A stretch of 64,000 nucleotides of DNA from Sulfolobus islandicus Y.N.15.51. Its GTDB lineage: Archaea; Thermoproteota; Thermoprotei_A; Sulfolobales; Sulfolobaceae. The notes beneath the pieces are model-generated. The model worked only from the letters and a program-made list of their open reading frames with translations, ran no database searches and was not told the origin of the DNA. Below, in pieces: positions 1 through 8,793 of the stretch; positions within the stretch are counted from its first letter, which is position 1; each line of letters opens with the position of its first letter. The stretch is from assembly GCF_000022485.1 (NCBI RefSeq), contig NC_012623.1, forward strand, positions 620,001 through 684,000, in the 5' to 3' direction. A program made the position numbers and the translations under genes.

Positions 1-795
1 GAGGTATACATAACTCACGGAGGGAAGGGCTCAAACCAAGCAGTATCAGCTTCAAGATTAGGAAGTCATGTTAAAATAATCGCTGCAGTGGGAGATGATA
101 AGCATGGAACGAATGCAATTGAATTCTGGAAATCGGAAAATATTGACGTATCTAAAGTTAAGATAAAGAATGGTATAAACACTGGCACTGCATATATATT
201 CGTTGACAAGAAAGGAAGAAATATCATTGTCGTAAACAGAGGCGCTAACTACAACTTGTCAGAAGACGATTTAAATAATAGTCTTGAGGGCGATATATTG
301 TTAATACAATTGGAAATAAGAGAAAACGTAGTTAAAAAGGCTGCAAAGGAGTTTAACGGAATAAAAATACTTAATCCCGCGCCAGCAAACCTTAAAGATA
401 CTGAAATCTTGTCATTAGTAGATATTATAACACCTAATGAAATAGAGTTTAAAGAGTTAGTAAATACTGATGATTTTGAGTATGGCTTAAATGTATTACT
501 AAAGAAAGTAAAAAAGGCAGTTATAGTTACGTTAGGGGAAAGAGGAGCTTTATTAGCAACTAGGGATGGAAAAAAGGTACTTATACCATCTCCTAAAGTA
601 AACGTTATAGATGAAACGGGAGCTGGAGATGTATTTAACGCAGCACTTTCCGTCTATTTGGAAAAGGGATTCGATCTTGAGACCGCAGTTGAATATGCAA
701 ATAAGGTTGCAGCACTTTCCGTAACTAAGATAGGAGCTTTAGGACCAAAATTAGATGAGGTGAGAAAATTCCTTGAGGAAATCGATAACGAGTAA
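1..795 (+). CDS. PfkB-family sugar kinase (ribokinase-like), 5' end cut by window edge
   Basis: The reading frame is open from base 1, so the gene begins before the window; a GTG at 88 lies inside the conserved domain and is not the true start. The first visible residues carry the ribokinase substrate motif GGKGSNQAVSASRLG. The C-terminal part has DETGAGDVFNAAL near the end, the PfkB signature with the anion hole and the catalytic Asp. About 264 residues are visible against roughly 300 for ribokinases, so only some 35-45 residues are missing. The expected reaction is ATP-dependent phosphorylation of a sugar or nucleoside in the cytoplasm. The exact substrate cannot be told from sequence; nucleoside kinases share the fold. 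Confidence 0.9.
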   Translation, partial: EVYITHGGKGSNQAVSASRLGSHVKIIAAVGDDKHGTNAIEFWKSENIDVSKVKIKNGINTGTAYIFVDKKGRNIIVVNRGANYNLSEDDLNNSLEGDILLIQLEIRENVVKKAAKEFNGIKILNPAPANLKDTEILSLVDIITPNEIEFKELVNTDDFEYGLNVLLKKVKKAVIVTLGERGALLATRDGKKVLIPSPKVNVIDETGAGDVFNAALSVYLEKGFDLETAVEYANKVAALSVTKIGALGPKLDEVRKFLEEIDNE

Positions 796-885
796 AAGAA
801 AAAGTAATAGAAAAGGGAAGGAGGAACATTGCACTACAAGTTTTTGTGATTTGGATTTTGTAGATATAACGGAGCGTGACGACAT

Positions 886-1572
886 GTGAAAATAACTTTT
901 ATTGGAACAGGTGCTGGTTCTAGCTTAGGGTTAAAAAGGGTTAAATCCAGTATACTAATCAACGATAAAGTACTTCTTGATTTAGGACCTGGGGCTGAGT
1001 TAAGACTGGAAGATATGAGTACACATCCAAAGGCCCTCTTTATTACTCATTTGCACGTCGATCATTTTAATGGAGTTTTCGATTATTTAGTCCAAAGGAA
1101 AATAAGACAAATTCCGGATTTGGAAATCTACTCTACTAAAGGTTTCTTAGAAGTGCTAAACTCATACATTAGAGTAGGAAATAATATTTCAGCTAAAGTA
1201 TACGAAAGCGATTTACCCAGAGGTAAAATTGACGATATGGAAATATATTCGATTCAAGCTTGTCACTCGATATATGCTGTTAGTTATATTATAAGTGATG
1301 GTAATACCAAGGTATTATATACTGGCGACACTAAAGAGCCTTGTAATACCATTCTAGAAAACGTAAAAGATGTAGATTTGATTATTCATGAAACGACTTG
1401 TATGAATGACTGTAGTGCTTGGGGACATACTTCAATCAAACAAATATTTGAATTGTTTAGTAATAAGAGAATTATTGCCACTCATATTCCAGTTGAAATT
1501 GAAGAAAAAATAATAAGCTTCGCTAATAATAAAATAATTATTGCTTCTGATGGGTTGTCATTAAATGTGTAG
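886..1572 (+). CDS. Metallo-beta-lactamase fold hydrolase, RNase Z-like
   Basis: A 228-residue protein starting at GTG behind a GGAG stretch at 871. It shows the metal-binding motif THLHVDHFNG near residue 55 (HxHxDH), a further metal-site region TGDTKEP near residue 147 and a late THIP histidine near residue 200, which together complete a two-metal MBL active site. The N-terminus ITFIGTGAG is typical of the RNase Z/ElaC and PhnP-like branch. It lacks a clear flexible arm for tRNA, so it may be a cyclic phosphodiesterase or other hydrolase instead of tRNase Z. Its last 8 bp overlap the start of the next gene, suggesting translational coupling. Confidence 0.8.
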   Translation: MKITFIGTGAGSSLGLKRVKSSILINDKVLLDLGPGAELRLEDMSTHPKALFITHLHVDHFNGVFDYLVQRKIRQIPDLEIYSTKGFLEVLNSYIRVGNNISAKVYESDLPRGKIDDMEIYSIQACHSIYAVSYIISDGNTKVLYTGDTKEPCNTILENVKDVDLIIHETTCMNDCSAWGHTSIKQIFELFSNKRIIATHIPVEIEEKIISFANNKIIIASDGLSLNV

Positions 1573-2287
1573 AATTCTGGCTTTTCACACTAAGGCCGAA
1601 ATTTCAAAAAAATATGTCAACGCATTAATAAAGGCGAGTAGAAATGATATTTTCTCTAAATATGGTAGCCATCCTGATGGATGGGGTCTAAGTGTGTTTC
1701 TCAAGAAAAATGATAAGTGGAAGGTAATTTATTATAGATCAGAAGATCCAATATTTGAAGATCCTAACTTTAATTATTTAATTGATATTGCCAAGGGAGA
1801 AGAGATAATTGGAATTATTCATGCAAGAAAAGCCGGTAGAAAATTTCTTACTGGAGTATCTCATGCTCATCCCTATTACGTAAGGGCAAACATTTATGAT
1901 CTCTACTTTGCTCATAATGGTTCAGTTAGTAGAACGAGCTTCAAGGATAATAATAGGCCATTTACTGATAGTTATCTAATTCTGGAGGAGATAAAGACAT
2001 TGATAGAAAACAACATGTCTCCATTCGAGGCGTACGTAAATACTCTAGATAAACTAAAGGATTACTCTACGAGCTTAAATTCCGGTTTAATTTATTACAA
2101 TAAGAAAGAAGGGCCATCTCTTTTAATTGGATATTATTACAATAAGAATAGATTATCAAAAGAGACAAATGAGGAGTATTATAAGCTCTATACAGACAAT
2201 GAAAGATACGTATTTTCGTCTACAATAAAATACTATCTAGGAGTAGATGCAGAAGAACTTATGATGGGAAGTATTATGCATCTTTGA
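1565..2287 (+). CDS. Class II glutamine amidotransferase (stand-alone domain)
   Basis: A 240-residue protein whose Met is followed directly by Cys (MCRILAF), the N-terminal nucleophile of Ntn-type glutaminases. HARKAG near residue 94, AHNGSVS near residue 117 and a DSY motif near residue 136 match the glutamine pocket of class II GATases. There is no fused synthetase domain, so the ammonia acceptor partner must be elsewhere or the protein acts on another gamma-glutamyl substrate (YafJ-like). The ATG at 1565 overlaps the stop of the upstream MBL gene by 8 bp, so the two are probably one operon. Real activity on glutamine is inferred. Confidence 0.8.
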   Translation: MCRILAFHTKAEISKKYVNALIKASRNDIFSKYGSHPDGWGLSVFLKKNDKWKVIYYRSEDPIFEDPNFNYLIDIAKGEEIIGIIHARKAGRKFLTGVSHAHPYYVRANIYDLYFAHNGSVSRTSFKDNNRPFTDSYLILEEIKTLIENNMSPFEAYVNTLDKLKDYSTSLNSGLIYYNKKEGPSLLIGYYYNKNRLSKETNEEYYKLYTDNERYVFSSTIKYYLGVDAEELMMGSIMHL

Positions 2288-2328
2288 GAAGTATAAATTC
2301 TTAAGCATGAAGATTATAATATTAATTT

Positions 2329-3177
2329 ATGAAGGAGAGTCTCATAGAAGCAAAAGTTATAGATTATGGTAAATTAAAGGATATTCAAAAGGAAATTGTA
2401 TATTACAAGCTCTATGTTGACGCATTAAGAAAGAAAGGGATTAAGGAAAAGGTAGATCCACCTCCTACCTTACCCAAATCTATTGTAACTTCAATACTTA
2501 CTGGAGGAATTCCTAGAGATGGCCCCCTTCAGATAGAAGTAGTTGACGACGATATGATAAAAATAAAAGAGTATAATACTTTAGTTAAAATAAAAAGTGA
2601 TTCTAGGCCACCGTTATACGCCATAGTGGAGTATACGGATACCGATGTAAGAGTGTATTTAGCTTATCAAGAGAACCCTAGTATAGTTGGAGTAGACCTA
2701 GGTTTACGTCACCTAATAACAATTGTTGCGTTAAAGGATAACAAACCATGGAAAGTGAGATTCTTTAACGAACCTAAACTTATGGAGCAGTTTGCAAATT
2801 TCTTAAGTGAAAATCAAGGAATTATTAAGTTAGAGGAAATGAAGACTAATGCTAGAAAAATCCTTTACGAAGCTGTAAGCTTTATTGAAGAATTGGAACC
2901 AAAAATAGTCGCAATGGAGAATTTGGAATATTTTGAGACGAAAACGGGTAAAGGATTACGAGCTTTACAGAATATGCTAGAAAACGAGATACGAAAGAGA
3001 GGTATTAGATATAGAAAAATAGACCCGTACAATACATCAAGAGTGTGTGCAAAATGTGGATATAAGAAAGGTGAAATACTAGGTTCGCTATTTGTATGTC
3101 CAGCTTGTGGATATAAAGCAGATAGAGATTATAATGCTGCCTATAATATAGCACTAAAATGCTACTACACTTGCTAA
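2329..3177 (+). CDS. Compact TnpB-like RuvC nuclease, no adjacent TnpA
   Basis: A 282-residue protein of the IS605/IS607 OrfB (TnpB) family, much shorter than the usual 370-420. All three RuvC acidic motifs remain: GVDLG (D123), MENLEY (E197) and ADRDYNAAYN (D265/D267). The zinc knuckle is complete with C240, C243, C257 and C260. The N-terminal 120 residues are shortened and only loosely resemble a TnpB wedge domain. There is no tnpA, and the stop lies 2 bp from the stop of the convergent deacetylase-family gene. No room is left for a transposon right end or the usual omega RNA downstream. It could be a domesticated RNA-guided nuclease or a decaying transposon gene that kept its catalytic half. 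Confidence 0.8.
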   Translation: MKESLIEAKVIDYGKLKDIQKEIVYYKLYVDALRKKGIKEKVDPPPTLPKSIVTSILTGGIPRDGPLQIEVVDDDMIKIKEYNTLVKIKSDSRPPLYAIVEYTDTDVRVYLAYQENPSIVGVDLGLRHLITIVALKDNKPWKVRFFNEPKLMEQFANFLSENQGIIKLEEMKTNARKILYEAVSFIEELEPKIVAMENLEYFETKTGKGLRALQNMLENEIRKRGIRYRKIDPYNTSRVCAKCGYKKGEILGSLFVCPACGYKADRDYNAAYNIALKCYYTC

Positions 3178-3179
3178 TA

Positions 3180-4163
3180 CTAGATACTCCAATAATTCCT
3201 CAAAATATTTTTCTCTTCACTTAGATAATTCATAAACCTAGACTTAACTGTGTCACTTGATTTATATTTTTTATATTCTATTTTCAAGTTTGCAAATCCT
3301 TCTAAAAATGCCTTTAAACCTTTTACTAAACCTTTATTATAACCTCCCTCTAAAACTGCATATTTTCTAGTAAATTTATTGCTAATCATACCAAAATTAT
3401 AAAACGTATACTCAGTAGCGTTAACTGAAGCCAGACCATCACCAACATAAGAGTCAAAACCAGCAGAGTACGCAACAACCACTGGCTTGAAATCGTCTAG
3501 AATAGCTTGAATAATTGGAATTAATTCCTCATATAAATCATCACTACCTAAAGGAGGTATCAGTAAGTTGATCTTAGTCCCCTCAGCGTCTTTCCCACCT
3601 ATCATATCCACAAAGCCGGTACCCGGATAGATGGTCCTAGGATCTTGATGTACATCAATATGCAGAATATCTGGATCATCATAAAAGATTTCTTGCGTTC
3701 CATTACCATAATGTACATCAAAGTCAATAATAGCCACTCTTTTTAACTTATACCTCTTAATAGGATATGCTACGCTGTTGAAAATACAGAAACCTAAAGT
3801 AGGAGCTCCTAAAGCTCTTCCATTGACTCCAGCGTGATGACCAGGAGGTCTCACTAATGCAAATCCGTTAGTCTCAAAAGCCTTTAATGCACCACCCATC
3901 GCATAAAGTGCGGATTCGTAGGTGTATTTGTTAGTATAAGTATCCGCATCTAAGTTCTCTTCTAATTTAGAGTGCTTTTCAACTAATTTAATATAATCTT
4001 CTGAATGTACTATTTGAGGATCATCAACCCTAACTGGTTTCTCAAACTTAACCTCAAGTTGATTAATTGCAGATAATGCCTTGTCTATCCTACTAGGGTT
4101 CTCTACGTGATACTTTTTTGGAGCGTGATACCTATATATATCGTCATAAACAATAGTTATCAT
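3180..4163 (-). CDS. Histone deacetylase superfamily protein (class II / acetylpolyamine-type)
   Basis: A 327-residue zinc amidohydrolase. In order it has VRPPGHHAG near residue 105, GFCIFNS near residue 124, IDFDVHYGNGTQE near residue 146 (Zn ligands Asp and His) and SAGFDSYVGDGLAS near residue 234 (third Zn ligand Asp). This set defines the arginase/deacetylase fold. Archaeal members may deacetylate Alba or other proteins, small amines or acetyl-polyamines; the sequence does not decide. A second, more AcuC-like paralogue lies at 23358-24413. It converges on the TnpB-like gene with 2 bp between stops and is divergent from the peptidase gene at 4205. Confidence 0.9.
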   Translation of the reverse strand: MITIVYDDIYRYHAPKKYHVENPSRIDKALSAINQLEVKFEKPVRVDDPQIVHSEDYIKLVEKHSKLEENLDADTYTNKYTYESALYAMGGALKAFETNGFALVRPPGHHAGVNGRALGAPTLGFCIFNSVAYPIKRYKLKRVAIIDFDVHYGNGTQEIFYDDPDILHIDVHQDPRTIYPGTGFVDMIGGKDAEGTKINLLIPPLGSDDLYEELIPIIQAILDDFKPVVVAYSAGFDSYVGDGLASVNATEYTFYNFGMISNKFTRKYAVLEGGYNKGLVKGLKAFLEGFANLKIEYKKYKSSDTVKSRFMNYLSEEKNILRNYWSI

Positions 4164-4204
4164 TTAGCCTATCTTTTTATAACACGTCTATTTAAGTTTA
4201 GAAC

Positions 4205-5260
4205 ATGGATCGAATACAGAGATTACAAAAGGAATTGGAGAAGACTGATACAGATTATCTGATAATTGGAACTACTAGTAACATGTTCTATTTAGTAGGA
4301 TTTTCAGAGGAACAGATGGAAAGGCCGCTTTTACTTTTCGTCACTAAAGACGACTATTTCATGCTCGTTCCAAAACTCTATGAGCAGCAATTAAAGCAAT
4401 TACCACTTATCGTTTATAGAGATGGGGAGGATCCATACTCCAAACTAAATTTAAAGGAGAGTTCCAATATTTTAATTGACGATACGACCTTCTCACTATT
4501 CACTATAGAAATACTAAATAGGTTCAGGCCTAGAAGAATAGGTAAAGCTTCAGCTATATTGCGAAAGCTTAGACAAGTAAAGGATGATGAGGAAATAGAA
4601 AAAATGGAGAAAGGTGTTAAGAAAGCAGAAGAACTTCTTTTAGAATTTGTACCGAATATAAAGGAAAATATAACGGAGTGCGAAATAGAGAGAAAACTAA
4701 AGAGCTTCTTGATTGGAGAAGCTGGTTATATCTCATTTGATCCAATAGTGACCTCTGGTCCTAACTCTTCTATGCCCCACTTGAGATGCAGTGATAAAAA
4801 GATAAAACGAGGTGAGGTAATAGTTATAGATTACGGAATAAAGTATGAGGGATATTCTACAGATACTACAAGAGTGTTTACATTAGGTAGACCTAATGAC
4901 ACTTTAGCTTTAGAAATTGTAGAAATCGTCAAAAGTGCGAATGAAGAGGCTGAAAAACACGTAAGAGAGGGTATTAGGGCTAAGGAGATTGACGATATTG
5001 CTAGAAAAGTTATAACTGATAAGGGATATGGGGTTTACTTTATTCATAGGACTGGACACGGTATAGGAATCGACGTTCATGAAGATCCATACATTTCTCC
5101 AGATAACGATGATGTAATAGAGCAGAATATGGTGTTTACTATAGAACCTGGAATTTACCTACCAAGCAAATTTGGTATAAGAATAGAAGACGAAGTAGTA
5201 GTAAAAAAAGGATATGGGAAAGTACTAAATACGTTGCAAAAAGAATTATACATTCTATAA
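4205..5260 (+). CDS. pepQ: Xaa-Pro dipeptidase, M24B family
   Basis: A 351-residue metallopeptidase that cleaves dipeptides with C-terminal proline in the cytoplasm. The N-terminal creatinase-like domain (about 1-120) is followed by the pita-bread catalytic domain. All metal ligands can be seen: IDYG and TDTTRVF (two Asp), RTGHGIGIDVHE (His), TIEPGIY (Glu) and IRIEDEVVV (Glu). Start at ATG 4205. It is divergent from the deacetylase gene with 41 bp between starts, so promoters must overlap. Confidence 0.92.
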   Translation: MDRIQRLQKELEKTDTDYLIIGTTSNMFYLVGFSEEQMERPLLLFVTKDDYFMLVPKLYEQQLKQLPLIVYRDGEDPYSKLNLKESSNILIDDTTFSLFTIEILNRFRPRRIGKASAILRKLRQVKDDEEIEKMEKGVKKAEELLLEFVPNIKENITECEIERKLKSFLIGEAGYISFDPIVTSGPNSSMPHLRCSDKKIKRGEVIVIDYGIKYEGYSTDTTRVFTLGRPNDTLALEIVEIVKSANEEAEKHVREGIRAKEIDDIARKVITDKGYGVYFIHRTGHGIGIDVHEDPYISPDNDDVIEQNMVFTIEPGIYLPSKFGIRIEDEVVVKKGYGKVLNTLQKELYIL

Positions 5261-5398
5261 ATACACTACTAATTTTTTAAATTCATAATTTCTCTTTAAG
5301 TGGTAATATAGCATCTATGATCATTCTTCGTGATATTAAGAACAAAAGAAGGAAAACACTTAAAAGCATTTAGATATATCTTTTTGAAGGTGATTTTG

Positions 5399-8308
5399 AT
5401 GAGAAGGAGTTTAATAATATTATTTTTTGTAATATTATCTCCTCTAACATATTTAGCATTACCAATATCATCACAATCCACGCCGATTCAAGGATATGCA
5501 ACAAGCAACGAACTAATAACACCTGGCGAAATCGAGGTACCAATAACCTTCCATCTGATTAACCTAGGCCAAACCTTAACTGATGTAACAATAATTCCTG
5601 CAGATACTTATCCGTTTTACCTTTACCCCTATAATAATGGAACTGAACTTACGCATATTCCCTTGTGGAATCAAGGACAAACAGTAAATGTTACTTACCT
5701 ATTTGATATAGCCAGTGCTGCTAAGACTGGTACATACACTGATGTAGTAATAGTCCAAGGTGTCACTACCTCGGGTACCCAGGCAACTTATGACGTTTTA
5801 GTACCAGTAGTAATAGCTGGCTATGTTAATTTCTCTGCATCCTCAGTATGGGGAACAACATCAAACCCAATGGTAGTAGGACCAGGAGAAAACAACATAC
5901 CACTAACAATAATACTACAAAACTTAGGTAATTCATTAGTTACTAATATAACATTAGAACTAAACTCACAGTTTCCAGTTAAATTCCTGCAAAATAATGC
6001 CACAATTTCTGCAATACCGGCAGGATATTATGGAGAAGCAACTGTAATGGCTTCAGTGTATCCTAACGTAACTCAAGGTTTGTATTATATCAGGTTAAAT
6101 ATAATATACTATCATAATGCAACTACAACAGTATTAGTACCCATTGATATTGGCTCATCTAATCAAGTATCATTAGAAGATGCGTGGGGTACACCATCTG
6201 ATCCAATAGTTGCTGCTCCTGGGGAAACATTACTTCCCCTTACTATTTATGTAAAGAACCTTGGCGAGAACCTATTATCCAATGTCATGTTAATATTACA
6301 ATCTCATTATCCGATACAATTCCTCCAAAATTATACAATGATAGGTTTCGTACCAGCTGGAGGATATAATTACGTAACAGTAGTAGCAAACGTCTATAAG
6401 AACGTAACACCTGGAGTATATTACGTACCGATAACGTTAGTTGCATATGATGGAGGATTCATGCAAACTTTTGAAATGCCAGTTTACATTTTAGGCTATG
6501 TTAATTTCTCTGCATCCTCAGTATGGGGAACAACATCAAACCCAATGGTAGTAGGACCAGGAGAAAACAACATACCACTAACAATAATACTACAAAACAC
6601 TGGAATAGTTTCTATAACGAATGCAACCTTGTTCTTACAATCACAATATCCAGTAGAGTTCCTGCAGAACAATGTAACAATAGGAAACATTCCCGTAGGC
6701 TATCCTATACCAGTAACAGTACTTGCAAATGTTTATCCCAATGTAACAAATACTGGTGTTTACTACATAACCGCAAAAGTAATGTACTACGATGGTGTGA
6801 TACAATATGTAAAAGTTCCAATATATATACAGTCATTGAATCAAGTTTCGGTAGAGGGTGTATGGGGTTCTTTATCTAATCCGATACTAGTAGCGCCAGG
6901 AGAGAATAACGTACCGTTAACGATAGTAATAAAGAATCTTGGAGAAAACCTAATGACAAATGTGAGCCTAATATTACAATCTCATTATCCGATACAATTC
7001 CTCCAGCAAAACGCCTCCGTTGGTTTCGTTCCCGCAGGTAGCTATAATTACGTAACAGTTACAGCTAACGTGTTTCCAAATGCGACACCAGGAGTATACT
7101 ACATACCAGCAACCTTAGTGGCTTATGGTGGATTTAAAGAAAACATAATGATAACGGTTGATATCCTAGGATATATTACAATACAAGCTCAAAGTTTGTG
7201 GGGAGGAGTAACGTCCCCAATAACAGTTTCTTCAGGTGAGAACGATGTACCTTTAACAATTTTACTCAAAAACACTGGTGACGTTAATATTCTCAATGCT
7301 ACCTTAGTTTTTCAGAACGTAGAGTATCCATTAATCTTCCATCAGACTAATGCACAAATTGGTATTGTGCCAGCTGGACAAGAAAATTATGCTACGGTAA
7401 CTATAAGCGTGTTTCCAAATGCGACACCAGGAGTATACTACATACCAGCCACTCTGTATTACTTCAATCACAAAACCACAATAACGATCCCAATAACAAT
7501 TTATTCACCAAATATTTCAGTAAATTTAATAACAATTCCACCTCAAGTATTTCCTAGCTATTACGATGTTAGATTATTGGTAATTTTAACAAACTTTGGA
7601 GGTGGCATAGCAGAAAACGCCAATGTGAGCATTCGATCACCATTCCAAGTCATATCTTCTAATCCACTACATTTAGGAGCACTACCAGTAGGAGTACCAG
7701 TTAATGCCACATTCCTCATAAATGTTCCAAATGATACTATACCTAAAACCTATATTATAAACGTTACCATTACCTATGATGGTGGGAAAGAAACTTATCA
7801 ATACCCATTACAAATATATCCCAAGGCTAATCTGATCATAGCAGGAGTATCTTACCCTTCACTAAGTGCAGGAGATAGTAACGTACCAATCACAATAACT
7901 CTTAAAAACAATGGAAATTCCACAGCTAAGAACGTTATAGTTAGGCTAGGTACTTCTAATCTAATATATCCTCATGTAAGTTCATCAAACCCATTACAAG
8001 CACTGACGGCATCTGAGGTATTCGCTGGAGATATTGCTCCTGGACAAACAATAAATGTAACTTTTGTAGTCGATGTGAGCAGTGGAGCATCTTCCGGAAC
8101 TTACCCATTGGCAATAGCTTTGATATGGAATCAAACTGGTTCGTTATTCCCATTTGAGCAGTCTGATACATTCTATGTAACAATATCTCCTCCATTCTAT
8201 GAGCAGTTCTTTAAATCGCCCGCTGGCATAATAGCAGTTATAGTGATAATAATAATAAGTATAGTGATTGTCACAGTACTCCTAAGAGTAAGAAATAAAA
8301 GAAAATGA
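5399..8308 (+). CDS. Secreted, membrane-anchored repeat protein (CARDB/NEW-like beta domains)
   Basis: The start is ATG 5399, preceded by a good ribosome site (GAAGGTGAT, 5386-5394), giving 969 residues. An in-frame upstream start would place a charged stretch before the signal peptide. The N-terminus MRRSLIILFFVILSP is a Sec signal; the C-terminus has a hydrophobic helix (SPAGIIAVIVIIIISI) followed by RVRNKRK, a stop-transfer anchor. Between them lie about seven beta-rich units of 110-120 residues, five of which begin with a W-G-x-x-S/T-x-P pattern and the block PGEN(N/D)xPLTI. Many NxT/NxS sites suggest heavy N-glycosylation outside the cell. Exact DNA repeats inside the gene point to recent duplication or gene conversion. 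Function is unknown: adhesion, S-layer association or substrate binding are possible. Confidence 0.85.
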   Translation: MRRSLIILFFVILSPLTYLALPISSQSTPIQGYATSNELITPGEIEVPITFHLINLGQTLTDVTIIPADTYPFYLYPYNNGTELTHIPLWNQGQTVNVTYLFDIASAAKTGTYTDVVIVQGVTTSGTQATYDVLVPVVIAGYVNFSASSVWGTTSNPMVVGPGENNIPLTIILQNLGNSLVTNITLELNSQFPVKFLQNNATISAIPAGYYGEATVMASVYPNVTQGLYYIRLNIIYYHNATTTVLVPIDIGSSNQVSLEDAWGTPSDPIVAAPGETLLPLTIYVKNLGENLLSNVMLILQSHYPIQFLQNYTMIGFVPAGGYNYVTVVANVYKNVTPGVYYVPITLVAYDGGFMQTFEMPVYILGYVNFSASSVWGTTSNPMVVGPGENNIPLTIILQNTGIVSITNATLFLQSQYPVEFLQNNVTIGNIPVGYPIPVTVLANVYPNVTNTGVYYITAKVMYYDGVIQYVKVPIYIQSLNQVSVEGVWGSLSNPILVAPGENNVPLTIVIKNLGENLMTNVSLILQSHYPIQFLQQNASVGFVPAGSYNYVTVTANVFPNATPGVYYIPATLVAYGGFKENIMITVDILGYITIQAQSLWGGVTSPITVSSGENDVPLTILLKNTGDVNILNATLVFQNVEYPLIFHQTNAQIGIVPAGQENYATVTISVFPNATPGVYYIPATLYYFNHKTTITIPITIYSPNISVNLITIPPQVFPSYYDVRLLVILTNFGGGIAENANVSIRSPFQVISSNPLHLGALPVGVPVNATFLINVPNDTIPKTYIINVTITYDGGKETYQYPLQIYPKANLIIAGVSYPSLSAGDSNVPITITLKNNGNSTAKNVIVRLGTSNLIYPHVSSSNPLQALTASEVFAGDIAPGQTINVTFVVDVSSGASSGTYPLAIALIWNQTGSLFPFEQSDTFYVTISPPFYEQFFKSPAGIIAVIVIIIISIVIVTVLLRVRNKRK
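5819..5923 (+). repeat. 105-bp perfect direct repeat, copy 1
   Basis: This stretch inside the surface-protein gene is identical base for base to 6494-6598, 675 bp downstream. It encodes the W-G-T-T-S-N-P...PGENNIPLTI block. Confidence 0.95.
6494..6598 (+). repeat. 105-bp perfect direct repeat, copy 2
   Basis: Second copy of the 105-bp repeat in the same reading frame. Other exact pairs in the gene are 6291-6337 with 6969-7015 (47 bp) and 7069-7110 with 7408-7449 (42 bp), so several blocks of this gene have been copied recently. Confidence 0.95.
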
Positions 8309-8323
8309 AACATCTTTAAAATA

Positions 8324-8491
8324 ATGATAAGAGCTTTTATACTTTTAACATTATTTTTTAGACCAATTTATTCGGAATTAGCCTTACTCTTCTCTTTGCT
8401 ATTCATACTTTTGATACTTCTTCTCTCGTCTTTATCAGTTTTGATAAAAATTTTAAGATTAATGAAAAAAGGCACTAAGCTGAAAATCTAA
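8324..8491 (+). CDS. Small single-span membrane protein (55 aa), candidate
   Basis: An ATG frame of 55 codons starts 15 bp after the surface-protein gene. The product has one long hydrophobic run (ELALLFSLLFILLILLLSSL, about residues 18-37) followed by a basic tail (KKGTKLK), i.e. one transmembrane helix with a positive cytoplasmic end. Distance and direction fit co-transcription with the anchored repeat protein, perhaps as an accessory subunit. Composition is plausible for a real small protein, but no family is recognised and there is no clear ribosome site. Confidence 0.4.
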   Translation: MIRAFILLTLFFRPIYSELALLFSLLFILLILLLSSLSVLIKILRLMKKGTKLKI

Positions 8492-8793
8492 TAGGTGAAA
8501 GTACGTAGTAAAAAGGACTAATCTATAATTTCATGAGACTATTAATTATATGTAAGTTCGAAATCATGAAGTTAAGTATATTCTTGTTAGAATTCAACAT
8601 GAGCTCTCAACTTAGCAAGAATTTAAATTAGAAAGTCCTTTTATCTTATCAACTACTCCTTTTGAGAAAAAAGCGGATTTTTACTAATGTAATATTAATC
8701 TACCGTTTTGCATATAATTCTAATTACTATAATTTTAATGACTTATGATAGTCTATAGGAAAAAGTTATAGGTTGTAAAGAATCTCTTTGACA
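8492..8793. other. AT-rich intergenic region
   Basis: About 300 bp without a convincing gene. It contains a 9-bp inverted repeat (AAAAGGACT at 8511, complement at 8634-8642) and an imperfect hairpin built on ATTCTTG/CAAGAAT near 8580-8620. No tRNA or sRNA signature is visible. It presumably holds the promoter of the TRIC gene. Confidence 0.5.

Noticed and set aside
5821-6690. Antisense frames of about 60 codons inside the surface-protein gene
   Set aside because: They occur twice only because the sense strand is duplicated (105-bp repeat) and have no start signals.
8511-8642. A MITE bounded by a 9-bp inverted repeat (AAAAGGACT)
   Set aside because: The repeat is short, target-site duplications are not visible, and no second copy was found in the window.
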